The notes: generated from the sequence alone by a model not told the origin. DNA of 64,000 nucleotides from Chloroflexota bacterium (GCA_020161265.1 JAIUOC010000006.1:1-64000); one strand, 5' to 3'. Shown: positions 42,454 through 50,797, counted from the first letter of the stretch. A program made the numbers and translations.

Positions 42454-42484
42454 CCAAGATCGGCGAGAGCGATCTTGGATTTTT
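42454..42484 (+). terminator. terminator just before a lipoprotein gene
   Basis: CCAAGATCG (42454-42462) pairs exactly with CGATCTTGG (42470-42478), followed by ATTTTT. It lies 60 bp after the tetR operon and only 20 bp before the ATG at 42505. TATAGT at 42433-42438 upstream could be a -10, in which case the hairpin would be in the leader of the lipoprotein gene. Confidence 0.75.
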
Positions 42485-42504
42485 AGTGCAATTGAGGCCT
42501 CTTT

Positions 42505-43458
42505 ATGCTACGACGGATGTTAGTATTGTTGGTTTTGGTTGGGTTAGTCGCTTGTGGCACAAATGAACAAGCCGCCACCAACAGTGAAAGCCTAACGCTT
42601 AAATTGAATGTTCAGCCAAATCAAACCTATCGCTATACATCGACCCAAGTGCAACATACCACCCAAAGTATGTTTGGCACTGAGCAAACTCAAGTGACTA
42701 CAACCACGATGGCGATGCAACAAAATATCATTTCGGTCTCAGCCGAAGGTGAAACCGTGATGCAGGTTATGATTGATTCGATTCGGGTTGAAAGCCAAAC
42801 CGCTGATCAAACCATGACCTACGATTCAACTGATCCAGCTGCCAGCACCGATTCTCCAGAGTTGGCCCAATTTGCTGGCATGACTGGCCAACCAATCACG
42901 ATTACCCTAAGCCCGGAAGCATCGGTTAACAAGATCGATGGCATGGATCAATGGATCGACAAGCTGCTCGGTGAGAATGAAATCACGCCTGAAGTTGCCA
43001 TGATGCGTGATATGCTGACCAAAACACTTGAGCAAAGCTATGCTAAAGCCACAATTATTCCATTTGGTGGTAAACCTATGGTGATTGGCGATTCATGGCA
43101 AGATGTAACCGATCTGAATTTGCAAATTTTCTCGATGGTTTTGACCAATACCTATACCTTGAAAGAACGTAACGCGGGCTTGGCAACCTTCGATCTGACT
43201 GGCGATTTTGCCTTAGGCGAATTCAACTTTCCAGGCTTGGCCGAAGATGAAAATATCAAAATGACTATTGAAAATGGTAAAAACGGCAATACCCAAAAGG
43301 GTGTTGTGGTGATTGATGAAAAAACTGGGATGTTGAAATCAAACGTCTTTGACCAAACGATGTCAGTCATTATGAAACTTGAAGGTGAAGATGCTGGCCA
43401 ATCGTTGGCTGTGCCAATCGAGCAAACCGTACATATGGATGTCCAATTGCAACCATAA
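42505..43458 (+). CDS. lipoprotein, DUF6263-like
   Basis: The 317 aa product has a lipoprotein signal (RRMLVLLVLVGLVAC, lipid Cys at 17) and a beta-rich body: LTLKLNVQPNQTYRYTSTQVQHTTQSMFG..., GMTGQPITITLSPEASVNKIDGMDQWIDKL, FGGKPMVIGDSWQDVTDL and EKTGMLKSNVFDQTMSVIMKL. It resembles the DUF6263 family of extracytoplasmic lipoproteins of unknown function. Attached to the outer face of the membrane. The next gene is also a lipoprotein, but a terminator lies between them. Confidence 0.72.
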   Translation: MLRRMLVLLVLVGLVACGTNEQAATNSESLTLKLNVQPNQTYRYTSTQVQHTTQSMFGTEQTQVTTTTMAMQQNIISVSAEGETVMQVMIDSIRVESQTADQTMTYDSTDPAASTDSPELAQFAGMTGQPITITLSPEASVNKIDGMDQWIDKLLGENEITPEVAMMRDMLTKTLEQSYAKATIIPFGGKPMVIGDSWQDVTDLNLQIFSMVLTNTYTLKERNAGLATFDLTGDFALGEFNFPGLAEDENIKMTIENGKNGNTQKGVVVIDEKTGMLKSNVFDQTMSVIMKLEGEDAGQSLAVPIEQTVHMDVQLQP

Positions 43459-43512
43459 CATCAGCTTTTTCTCAGATGCGATTAAGTTGGCTATCGTGGT
43501 GAATTGATCAGG

Positions 43513-43541
43513 AGCGTGCTATAACCAAGGCACGCTTTTTT
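43513..43541 (+). terminator. terminator between two lipoprotein genes
   Basis: AGCGTGC (43513-43519) pairs exactly with GCACGCT (43530-43536), followed by six T. It ends only 17 bp before the next ATG (43558), leaving no room for a promoter in between; the second gene must be read through it or use an upstream promoter. Confidence 0.8.
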
Positions 43542-43557
43542 GATTTGAGGAGTTTAT

Positions 43558-44748
43558 ATGCGTATACGCTTATTCAGTGGTCTGCTAAGCTTGTTACTTG
43601 TGGCTGGATGTGGCAGCCAAGCAGTTCAGCCAACGATTACACCACCGCCAACCCTAACTACCGCCGCCCAAGTTGAGGTGCTAGCTACCGCAAGTTTAGC
43701 TCCGAGCGAGCCAACCGCCGAGCTTGCTACACCAACGCTTGACGACCCCAATGCCTTGGTCGATACCTCGCTGCTAACAGGTCGAATTTATTTTATCGAT
43801 CCCTTGGGATTTGCAATTAACTCAATCACGCCAACTGGTGGCGATTTGCAAACGGCCTACAAAGAACAAGGGTCATTACCGTTATCACGCTTGGGAATCG
43901 ACCCCAGCCTGAATTATTTGAGTCTGTTCAAAGGCGATTTTCTGCATATTTACACCACCGACTTTCAAGAGCTTTTGAGCTTGCCGAGTAGCTTTGAGCC
44001 AATTTGGTCGCCGCGCGGCGATGGCAAATTTGCCCTGCTCAAATTAACCGACATGGGCGAGGCCTTTGTTGATGTGTATGATTTGAATAGTGCTACGCCT
44101 GCCAGTACCGTGGTGAGCACGATTGGTTATCGTGCTGCTTGGCTCAGCGATGGGCTTGGGTTGCTAGTGCATAATGGCAATCAAATTGGCACAGCCAACC
44201 TTGATGATGGGGCATTTAGCCCAATGCTTGAGCTAGTGGAAGATGAAAATGGCACTTGGGCGGTTGATGAACTTTTGAGCTATGCCGACCAAATCTATTT
44301 TCATGGTGGTCAAGTTAATTTGCTGGGAGCATCGGGCAATGGTATGCAATGGTGGGCCGTGGTTGATGGCGCTCCCCAAGCCGTGACCGACATCGGCGGC
44401 AATGGGATTTTGCGGTTGCAATTTAACCAAGAGCGTGAACAAATCGCCTATATTGATAATTTTCATATTAGTGCTTGTTTGGGTGCACAAGTGTTGAGTG
44501 TGCAGGCTCCAGATTTTAGTACACCAGCCCGCAATCCCAATTTAAGCCCGATTTTGGCCGATAATGGGCAAGCAATTCATGGGGCAGCTTGGAACCCAAC
44601 TGGCGATTGGCTGACCTTTGCCAAGGGCGATTATAGCTGTGATGAGGCTGGGCCAATCTATGCAACGCCGCAAGTTCTGGTCTGGAATCCCGCAACGCAG
44701 GCGATTCAGGCATTTGAGTATGGTAGCTATCCAGTGTGGGTTCCATAG
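43558..44748 (+). CDS. lipoprotein with WD40/TolB-like beta-propeller
   Basis: The 396 aa product has a lipobox (SLLLVAGC), a Pro/Thr-rich linker (about 20-70) and then repeated short beta segments: GRIYFIDPLGFAINSITPTGGDLQ, YLSLFKGDFLHIYTTDFQELLSLPSSFEPIWSPRGDGKFALLKLTD, AAWLSDGLGLLVHNG and HGAAWNPTGDWLTFAKGD. These resemble TolB/WD40-like propeller blades. Probably surface-attached; ligand unknown. It has no enzyme motif. Confidence 0.7.
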   Translation: MRIRLFSGLLSLLLVAGCGSQAVQPTITPPPTLTTAAQVEVLATASLAPSEPTAELATPTLDDPNALVDTSLLTGRIYFIDPLGFAINSITPTGGDLQTAYKEQGSLPLSRLGIDPSLNYLSLFKGDFLHIYTTDFQELLSLPSSFEPIWSPRGDGKFALLKLTDMGEAFVDVYDLNSATPASTVVSTIGYRAAWLSDGLGLLVHNGNQIGTANLDDGAFSPMLELVEDENGTWAVDELLSYADQIYFHGGQVNLLGASGNGMQWWAVVDGAPQAVTDIGGNGILRLQFNQEREQIAYIDNFHISACLGAQVLSVQAPDFSTPARNPNLSPILADNGQAIHGAAWNPTGDWLTFAKGDYSCDEAGPIYATPQVLVWNPATQAIQAFEYGSYPVWVP

Positions 44749-44784
44749 CAGGTTGAGCTACGAAAGGCATTGAGGAATCGCAGG

Positions 44785-44935
44785 CTGAAACCACGAAGGG
44801 CATGAAGGCTATGGGCTATGAGCTTTTGGCTATCGGAAATTATGGGGATACTAGCAGATTTTTCGATAGTCTAGTGTTTGTAGCCTATAGCCATGCTTGC
44901 TCTGCGCCTCTGCATTAAATAAAGATTGGCTGATT
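44785..44935. repeat. intergenic composite repeat block 6
   Basis: The gap 44749-45156 holds no gene. Its first half contains AACCACGAAGGGCATGAAGG (44791), GGCTATGGGCTATGAGC then TTTTGGCTATCGGAAA (44807-44839), GCCTATAGCCATG (44883) and CTCTGCGCCTCTGCATTAAA (44901). The second half has the promoter and palindrome listed separately. Confidence 0.6.
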
Positions 44936-45056
44936 AATCGCTATGGTTGTGCTAAGCTTCTATGATAGTAGAAATTTGAGTTTTAGCCAATCCGCCTTTT
45001 TAGAATTGATTGCCCTAATTGGCTAAAATTGCTGATTTAGAAGGCATTGATTTGCG

Positions 45057-45086
45057 TTCGACACTCCCCTTAAACTGCGCTATAAT
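45057..45086 (+). promoter_or_regulatory. probable promoter of the aminotransferase gene
   Basis: TATAAT (45081-45086) is a perfect -10, with TTCGAC (45057-45062) 18 bp upstream as a moderate -35. The start point would be near 45093, leaving a ~65 bp leader that contains the palindrome at 45125. Confidence 0.5.
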
Positions 45087-45124
45087 CCAAACAAGTTTCT
45101 AGAGTTGCTGATTCGCGAGCCTCT

Positions 45125-45142
45125 GATCAGAAATTTCTGATC
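45125..45142. promoter_or_regulatory. 18 bp perfect palindrome in the aminotransferase leader
   Basis: GATCAGAAATTTCTGATC is symmetric over all 18 bases without a spacer. It lies downstream of the -10 and immediately before the AGGTGA ribosome site. It could be an operator for a dimeric repressor; as RNA it would form only a tight hairpin. Confidence 0.55.
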
Positions 45143-45156
45143 GGCAGGTGATATTT

Positions 45157-46311
45157 GTGTTTACAACCATGAGCACTGCACCGCGTGATTGGTTGGCTAG
45201 TCGGGCTGAGTTCCCGATTTTGAGCCGCAAAACCTATCTAAATACATGTTCGCTTGGCGCATTGAGCAGCCGCGTGCGTGCGGCAGTTAATCAGCATTTG
45301 GATTTATGGGAAGAGTACGGGGCATCGGCGTGGTATAAGATTTGGCTCGGTGAGTGCGCTGCTTTACGCACGACCACCGAACGCTTATTTAATGCTCCGG
45401 CTGGCTCGGTGGCTTTGGCTCCTAGCGTTGGCGTGGCTCTTTCGGTAATCGCCAGTGCCTTGGATTATCGCCAACGGCCCAAGGTGATTTCAACCGTCCT
45501 CGATTTTCCAACAATTCCCTATCAATGGTTGGCGCATCCTGAGGTTGAGGTGGTGCTTTTGCCATCGCCCGATGGCGTGCATGTGCCATTGGAAGCCTAC
45601 GAGGCTGCGATTGATGAGCGCACGGCCTTGGTGGCTACCTCACATGTCTTTTTTGCTAGTGGCACAATTCAGCCAATTGCTGAAATTGCCAAATTAGCCC
45701 ATGCCAAAGGCGCATTATGCCTGATCGATGGCTATCAGGCGGCGGGGCAAGTACCAGTCGATGTGGTTGCCAGCGATCTGGATTTCTACATGACTGGGGG
45801 CTTGAAGTGGCTGCTTGGTGGAACAGGCATTGTTGAATGCTATGTCCGCCCAAGCCTGATTCAGCAGCTTAAACCAACGGTTGCCGGCTGGTTTGGCCAT
45901 GCCAACCAATTTGCCTTCGACCCCAACAACTTCGAGTTTGCTCCCGATGCGCGGCGCTTTGAAGTTGGCACGCCTGCTTTATCGGCGGTCTATGCTGGCC
46001 ATGCTGGCATGCAGATCATCCTTGACCATGGCGTGGCGGCAATTCAACAGCGCACCAGCGAACTGGTGGCCTATTTGGTGGCCAAGTTACGCGATGCAGG
46101 CTATCAATTAACTATTTCTGGCGACCCACAGCAGCATGCAGGGATCGTGATGATCCAAAGTGCCGAGCATGCTAAGCTGGTGGCCGCCTTGGCTGAGCAG
46201 GGGATAATCGTTGATCATCGGCCTGGCCATGTGCGGGTATCGCCATTTTTCTATACCTTAGAGACAGAGCTTGATCTTTTTGTGGAACGCTTGCAGGCTC
46301 TTAGCCAGTAA
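45157..46311 (+). CDS. class V aminotransferase (cysteine-desulfurase/kynureninase-like)
   Basis: PLP enzyme of fold type I. Visible: FPILSRKTYLNTCSLGALSSRVRAAV, TERLFNAPAGSVALAPSVGVALSVIAS, LVATSHVFFASGTIQPIAEIAKLAHAKGALCLIDGYQAAGQVPVDV with its cofactor Asp, and the PLP-lysine in FYMTGGLKWLLGGTG. The start is ambiguous: GTG 45157 is 6 nt after AGGTGA; GTG 45148 and ATG 45169 are alternatives. No Cys-loop of IscS type is evident, so a desulfurase role is doubtful. It precedes the SDH-like genes by 30 bp and may be cotranscribed. Confidence 0.85.
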   Translation: MFTTMSTAPRDWLASRAEFPILSRKTYLNTCSLGALSSRVRAAVNQHLDLWEEYGASAWYKIWLGECAALRTTTERLFNAPAGSVALAPSVGVALSVIASALDYRQRPKVISTVLDFPTIPYQWLAHPEVEVVLLPSPDGVHVPLEAYEAAIDERTALVATSHVFFASGTIQPIAEIAKLAHAKGALCLIDGYQAAGQVPVDVVASDLDFYMTGGLKWLLGGTGIVECYVRPSLIQQLKPTVAGWFGHANQFAFDPNNFEFAPDARRFEVGTPALSAVYAGHAGMQIILDHGVAAIQQRTSELVAYLVAKLRDAGYQLTISGDPQQHAGIVMIQSAEHAKLVAALAEQGIIVDHRPGHVRVSPFFYTLETELDLFVERLQALSQ

Positions 46312-46341
46312 TTTGGAATTCAGCATCAATAAGGAGGTTAC

Positions 46342-46737
46342 GTGTCCACTCGCACGATTTTGGACCGTTATCAAACGAGTGCCTCGTATCTAGCGCGCAT
46401 TTTACTCCGTTTTTCGGGCTTGTTGCTCACGGTGTATATGCTGACGTACATTTGGGAATTGAGCACGGTAATTCGCACCAGCGATGAGCCGGCTGGCACC
46501 GCTGCGGCGGCCTTCAACACGGCGATGGCTGCGTACAACACGACCTTCTGGCATATTACCCATGCGGTGGTTGTGGCGCTGGTGGTGTTGCATGCCCTAA
46601 CTGGCTTGCGGGTTTTGACCCTTGAGGCAGGTTTTGGCGCTCGCTTCCAACGAGCCTCTTTCTGGCTTTCGTTGGTCTTGACGGTGGCGCTGTTTGTGCT
46701 GCTCTTTATTAAGATTATCGCCAATCTGGCGGCGTAA
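46342..46737 (+). CDS. succinate dehydrogenase-like cytochrome b membrane subunit (SdhC-like)
   Basis: This 131 aa anchor has three hydrophobic helices: ARILLRFSGLLLTVYMLTYIW, FWHITHAVVVALVVLHALTGLRVL and FWLSLVLTVALFVLLFIKII. The RxSG entry to helix 1 and HALTGLR in helix 2 are complex II anchor features. A His in helix 2 is kept, but the usual His of helix 1 appears as Tyr (LTYIWELS). It starts at GTG 46342 after AAGGAGG. First of four complex-II-like genes. Confidence 0.82.
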   Translation: MSTRTILDRYQTSASYLARILLRFSGLLLTVYMLTYIWELSTVIRTSDEPAGTAAAAFNTAMAAYNTTFWHITHAVVVALVVLHALTGLRVLTLEAGFGARFQRASFWLSLVLTVALFVLLFIKIIANLAA

Positions 46738-46759
46738 CGGCTGGAAAGGAATCGCTTCA

Positions 46760-47161
46760 ATGGTGCACCGAGATGTTATCAGCGTTACAAGCCGCGCTCA
46801 AAAGGTTAAAGTGGAACCTGGTGCGGGCACGCTGTTGTGGATTCTGCAACGCCTTTCTTCGTATGGTTTGTTGCTGTTTTTGCCAATCCACCTGTATTTT
46901 ACCTATTTCACCAAGCTTGATACGCCAGCACTGACCTATAACGGCATGCGCGAAACCTTCAGCGCATTTCCACTGTGGTATGTGCTGAACGAAGGGCTTT
47001 TGTTAATTTGTGCGCTGTTTCATGGCCTCAACGGCTTTCGCAATGTCATCTACGACTGGACAACCAATAGCGCTGTGCGCCATACGATCAACTTTTTGTT
47101 GATTGTCTTGGGTATCGCTGGGGCAATTTTGGGCTTCTGGACGTTGTGGGCTTTGGCATAA
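46760..47161 (+). CDS. succinate dehydrogenase-like membrane subunit (SdhD-like)
   Basis: The 133 aa second anchor has three helices: LWILQRLSSYGLLLFLPIHLYFTYF, LNEGLLLICALFHGLNGFRNVIYD and FLLIVLGIAGAILGFWTLWAL. QRLSSYGLL and FHGLNGFRNVIYD match SdhD-type anchors, and both candidate heme His residues (PIHL, FHGL) are present. The ATG at 46760 follows GGAAAGGA. It ends 12 bp before the flavoprotein start. Confidence 0.85.
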   Translation: MVHRDVISVTSRAQKVKVEPGAGTLLWILQRLSSYGLLLFLPIHLYFTYFTKLDTPALTYNGMRETFSAFPLWYVLNEGLLLICALFHGLNGFRNVIYDWTTNSAVRHTINFLLIVLGIAGAILGFWTLWALA

Positions 47162-47173
47162 GGAGTGTCGTCT

Positions 47174-48673
47174 GTGATTCAGCATGATGTAATTGTGGTT
47201 GGCAGTGGCATCGCTGGGATGCGCTGCGCCCTTGAAATTAAACGTAACGCGCCCAAAGCCGATGTGGCGATTGTGACCAAACAGTATCCAGTTCGGGCGG
47301 CTTCGGTCGTCGAACGCACAGGCATTGCCGCCGCCTTAGGTAATAGTAGCAGTGATAGTGTTGAAGCGCATATCAGCGATACCTTGGCCTATGGCAAAAG
47401 CAATAATGCCGCTGCGGTCAAAGCGCTGTGCGAGCAAGCTCCTGCCGCTGTGTATGAGCTAGAGCACATGGGTTTGCCATTTAGCCGCTTGAAGAGTGGC
47501 CGCATCGCCCAACAAGTTGGCTATGGCCATAGCCAACCACGCTTGGCCAACGCTGGCGACCAAACTGGCCACGCAATTGTCACGACCTTGTATGGCGAAG
47601 TCGTGCGCTTTGGCATCAAAGTGTATCCTGAATGGTTTATGCTGGGCTTGGTGGTTGATGGCAAAAACGTGCGCGGTGTCAGTGTGCTCGATATTCGCAG
47701 CAGCGAAATCGAAGTTATCAACGCCAAAGTAACGGTGCTGGCAACTGGCAGCTATGGTCAACTCTACGCCAATTCCAGCGATTCATATGCCTCAACTGGC
47801 GATGGGCATGCCGCTGCTTTGCGAGCTGGCATCAACCTAACAGGCATGGATTTGGTCAATTTCCATCCCTTGGGCGTGGCCAATACTGGCTTGATTATCA
47901 ACGAACAAGTGCTTGCCGATGGCGCACATCTGCTCAACGCCAGCGAAAAACGCTTTACCAACGAACAAGCAAGCTTGGCTGAAGTAACCGCTGCAGTTAG
48001 CGCCGAAATTGCTGCTGGCAAGGGCGTTGGTGGCCATGTTTGGTTGGATGTTCGGCATCTGCCAACCAGCCAGATTCAAGAGCGCTACCCACACCTATTG
48101 GATTACGCCGAAGATTTCGCAGGCATTAATCCAAGCAGAGATCTAATTCCAGTCAAGCCAACCCAACAATCGAGCCTTGGTGGTTTGCCAACCGACCTCA
48201 ACGGTAGTGTGGCAGGCTTTGAAGGGTTGTATGCAGTTGGGGCTTGCGCCAATAACGGCGTACATGGCGAGCAAGCCTTGCCCGGCAACGAATTGGCGGC
48301 GGCGGTGGTATTTGCCAAACTGGCAGGCGCGGCAATTGCCGGCAAATTGGGCACGGCTAGCTATGGCAATGTGCCAAGCTACGCCACCAGCAATGCCAGC
48401 GATGAAATCGAAGGCTTGTTCGGCCAAAAAGGTAGCCACAAATTGGGTCTTGTGCGCAAAAACCTGCGTCAAGCCTTCAATAGCCAGGCCCATACTGCGG
48501 CCAGCGATGAACAACACGTTGGTTTAGTGCATAGCTTGCGTGAACAATTTGGCCAAATTGCCCTGCACGATAAAAATCGGCGTTTTAATACTGAATTGCT
48601 CGAAGCCCTAGAGCTTGATCGGCTGCTCGATGTGGCCGATGCTGTGGCAAAAGCAAGCGTGGCTGCGCTCTAA
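47174..48673 (+). CDS. SdhA/FrdA-like flavoprotein with altered active site
   Basis: FAD-binding protein of the succinate dehydrogenase/fumarate reductase/aspartate oxidase family, 499 aa (usual SdhA 570-600). The Rossmann motif DVIVVGSGIAGMRCALE (5-21), LPFSRLKSGRIAQQ, DQTGHAI and DLVNFHPLG are kept. By motif alignment, the FAD-linking His is Val45 (SVVERTG). The substrate HY pair after PVKPT is absent (QQSS, 331-334). The RDxV catalytic Arg segment reads SLAEVTAA (267-274), and GANRLGGNS reads GEQALPGNE (365-373). So succinate chemistry is doubtful. GTG 47174 is 8 nt after AAGGAG; GTG 47165 touches it. Confidence 0.82.
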   Translation: MIQHDVIVVGSGIAGMRCALEIKRNAPKADVAIVTKQYPVRAASVVERTGIAAALGNSSSDSVEAHISDTLAYGKSNNAAAVKALCEQAPAAVYELEHMGLPFSRLKSGRIAQQVGYGHSQPRLANAGDQTGHAIVTTLYGEVVRFGIKVYPEWFMLGLVVDGKNVRGVSVLDIRSSEIEVINAKVTVLATGSYGQLYANSSDSYASTGDGHAAALRAGINLTGMDLVNFHPLGVANTGLIINEQVLADGAHLLNASEKRFTNEQASLAEVTAAVSAEIAAGKGVGGHVWLDVRHLPTSQIQERYPHLLDYAEDFAGINPSRDLIPVKPTQQSSLGGLPTDLNGSVAGFEGLYAVGACANNGVHGEQALPGNELAAAVVFAKLAGAAIAGKLGTASYGNVPSYATSNASDEIEGLFGQKGSHKLGLVRKNLRQAFNSQAHTAASDEQHVGLVHSLREQFGQIALHDKNRRFNTELLEALELDRLLDVADAVAKASVAAL

Positions 48674-48700
48674 GCGCTAGAACCTAGTGGAGTAGTTTCA

Positions 48701-49453
48701 ATGAAAGTAACATTTCGTGTGCCACGCTTCGATGCTGCCACCGATTTTACCGCCAAATATCAGGTCTATCATGTTGAGGTAAATCAATTTACCACGATTC
48801 TTGATGCCTTGAACAGCATCAAAGACGAGCAAGATAGCAGCTTGACCTTTCGGCGTGGCTCGCAATCGGGCATCGACGGCTCCTGTGGCATGATGATTAA
48901 TGGTCGCAATCGCTTGGCCTCGACCACCCGTGTGCTGTCCTTGAATAGCACTGAAATTGCCGTAGGGCCATTACCAGGCTTCCCAGTCATTCGCGATTTA
49001 GTGGTTGATTTCGATTCGTTCTTTGCTAAAGATGCTGTGATGTTGCCTTATTTGGTCACCGACATCGCCAAGCCTGCTGATGGCAAGGAGCGCTTGCAAA
49101 GCCCCAAAGATGCCAACCGCATCGCTTTGGCCGCTAGCTGTAATCAATGTGGTTGCTGTACCTCGGCCTGCCCAGTTCACTGGAGCAATGGCGAATATTA
49201 TGGTCCATCAGCATTAACTCGCGCCTATCGCTTTGTCGAAGATTCACGCGACACCGCGATTAAGGCTCGCTTAGATATTGTTGGCTCAGAAACCGGCGTT
49301 TGGCGCTGCCATACCGTGTTCAACTGCTCAGAATGTCCTAAGTCGATTCCCAATGGCGAAAATATTCAAGCCCTCAAGCGCAAAATTATGCTCAACAAAA
49401 TTGGCCTTGGGCGGATTGAAGTTAAAGTTGCTCGAACCGAAGCAACTGTCTAA
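48701..49453 (+). CDS. SdhB/FrdB-like iron-sulfur subunit with degraded [2Fe-2S] site
   Basis: The 250 aa protein keeps the complex II layout. In the N-terminal ferredoxin domain the usual C-x4-C-x2-(C/D)...C ligands read Ser54, Asp59, Cys62 and Ser74 (GSQSGIDGSCGMMINGRNRLAS), so a normal [2Fe-2S] cluster looks impossible. The C-terminal set CNQCGCCTSACP (147-158) is intact. The last set is C203-x5-C209-x2-C212 (WRCHTVFNCSECPK), one residue shorter than the usual C-x5-C-x3-C. It starts 27 bp after the flavoprotein; scpB follows after 5 bp. Confidence 0.85.
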   Translation: MKVTFRVPRFDAATDFTAKYQVYHVEVNQFTTILDALNSIKDEQDSSLTFRRGSQSGIDGSCGMMINGRNRLASTTRVLSLNSTEIAVGPLPGFPVIRDLVVDFDSFFAKDAVMLPYLVTDIAKPADGKERLQSPKDANRIALAASCNQCGCCTSACPVHWSNGEYYGPSALTRAYRFVEDSRDTAIKARLDIVGSETGVWRCHTVFNCSECPKSIPNGENIQALKRKIMLNKIGLGRIEVKVARTEATV

Positions 49454-49458
49454 ATTCC

Positions 49459-50283
49459 ATGACTGGGCAATCATCAATTCAAACATTGCTGCGCCATTGG
49501 CTCAGGCTGTTTGCCTTGGCGATTGCCCAGTTGGTTCAATATTTCGCCAAGCCACCAAACCAGCTAGCAATGAATGTAGATCAAGCACCACCTATGCCTA
49601 TTGCCCAAACTGACCAACCAGAAATTGAAGCCGAATCGTTCTCAATTGAGGTAGTTGCAAACCCTGAGTTTGAGCCTGCTGTTTTGATTGAGCCAGTTGA
49701 ATTACTATCGCCAATGCCAATCCCGACCGAGCATTTACACCCCGATGTCTTGCTGCGAGCTGAGGCTGTGCTGTTTGTCGCTGGCGATCCGGTTGAGTAT
49801 GCCACGTTGGCCAATGCCCTCGAATTGCGTGAGCAGGACATTCCGCTGTTGATTGCTGATTTACGCCAGCGCTTCAATGGGCGCGGCATTCGGCTGCAAG
49901 ATCAAGCTGGTACTTTGCAATTGGTTAGTGCTCCTGAAGCTACTAGTGCCCTCGAACGCTTTCTAGGGGTCAGCCAACCACAAAAACTCTCGCCAGCAGC
50001 GCTTGAGGTTTTGGCGATTATCGCCTATCGTCAGCCAGTAACGCGGGCTGGGCTTGAAGCAATTCGCGGGGTCGATTCGAGTGGAGTCGTGCGTTCGCTC
50101 TTGGCGCGTGAGTTGATTTATGAGGTTGGTCGGGCTGAAACAATTGGTCGGCCAGTGCTTTATGGCACAACCAGCCAATTTTTGCACATTTTTGGCATTA
50201 CCAGTTTGGCTGAACTGCCAGCCTTTAGTTTTGAGCGCCAAGCCCCAATTGACCCCGATGCAGCCCAAGAACGCTTATTTTAG
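49459..50283 (+). CDS. scpB: segregation and condensation protein B
   Basis: ScpB is a winged-helix kleisin-binding partner of SMC-ScpA in chromosome segregation. The core (about 95-250) shows EAVLFVAGDPVEYATLANALEL, the strong signature KLSPAALEVLAIIAYRQPVTRAGLEAIRGVDSSGVVRSLLARELIYEVGRAETIGRPVLYGTTSQFLHIFGI. About 90 extra N-terminal residues precede it: a hydrophobic stretch (HWLRLFALAIAQLVQYFA) and an acidic linker. Starts at 49459 or 49570 are possible. scpA, its usual neighbour, is not present in the window. Confidence 0.9.
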   Translation: MTGQSSIQTLLRHWLRLFALAIAQLVQYFAKPPNQLAMNVDQAPPMPIAQTDQPEIEAESFSIEVVANPEFEPAVLIEPVELLSPMPIPTEHLHPDVLLRAEAVLFVAGDPVEYATLANALELREQDIPLLIADLRQRFNGRGIRLQDQAGTLQLVSAPEATSALERFLGVSQPQKLSPAALEVLAIIAYRQPVTRAGLEAIRGVDSSGVVRSLLARELIYEVGRAETIGRPVLYGTTSQFLHIFGITSLAELPAFSFERQAPIDPDAAQERLF

Positions 50284-50405
50284 GATATCCCCAGCGTGGT
50301 GAAGGAAATCGCACCCTGAGTCATCCTCGTTTGCATTGACTGAAATGACCCACTTTGTTATAACCAAACTATCGATATTTAATTGCGACTCCACAAGGAG
50401 ATTGT

Positions 50406-50741
50406 ATGGCACGGCCAACGGCGGCTACGCCAATCTTGTCACAGGGGATTGCCTGGCGCTCGATCAGCCAAACCATTGCGTTGATTCTGCTATGTACTTG
50501 GACTCCGTTGCGGCTAACCTATATCACAATGTTCAGATTACAATGGGATAATTTGGCCCAAGTTGGGTATTGGTGCAGTTGGGTGGCCCAAGCATTAATT
50601 CCCTTAGCCTTGATAATTGGGGCAAAAAGCTATCGACGCTGGCTGATTATGACGCTTTGGGTGCTATTTATCGGCTGGTGGGAAGCCCAATTGTTCTTCA
50701 ATATTCCGCCAAGCTGGTTTGAATTGGCCCTTACTAAATAG
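50406..50741 (+). CDS. hypothetical membrane protein (111 aa)
   Basis: Not recognised. The product has about three hydrophobic stretches (TIALILLCTWTPLRLTYI, GYWCSWVAQALIPLALIIGA, RRWLIMTLWVLFIGWWEAQLFF) and many Trp. A good ribosome site (AAGGAG) precedes the ATG at 50406. It stands alone between scpB and a terminator. Confidence 0.62.
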   Translation: MARPTAATPILSQGIAWRSISQTIALILLCTWTPLRLTYITMFRLQWDNLAQVGYWCSWVAQALIPLALIIGAKSYRRWLIMTLWVLFIGWWEAQLFFNIPPSWFELALTK

Positions 50742-50744
50742 AAC

Positions 50745-50776
50745 AAAACCACGCTAGGATGAACTAGCGTGGTTTT
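50745..50776. terminator. bidirectional terminator between convergent genes
   Basis: AAAACCACGCTAG (50745-50757) and CTAGCGTGGTTTT (50764-50776) are perfect 13 bp complements with a 6-base loop, with A-run and T-run on the outside. It serves the 111 aa gene and the YczE-like gene. Confidence 0.9.
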
Positions 50777-50797
50777 TGCTTGCGTGGTTTTGTTTAA

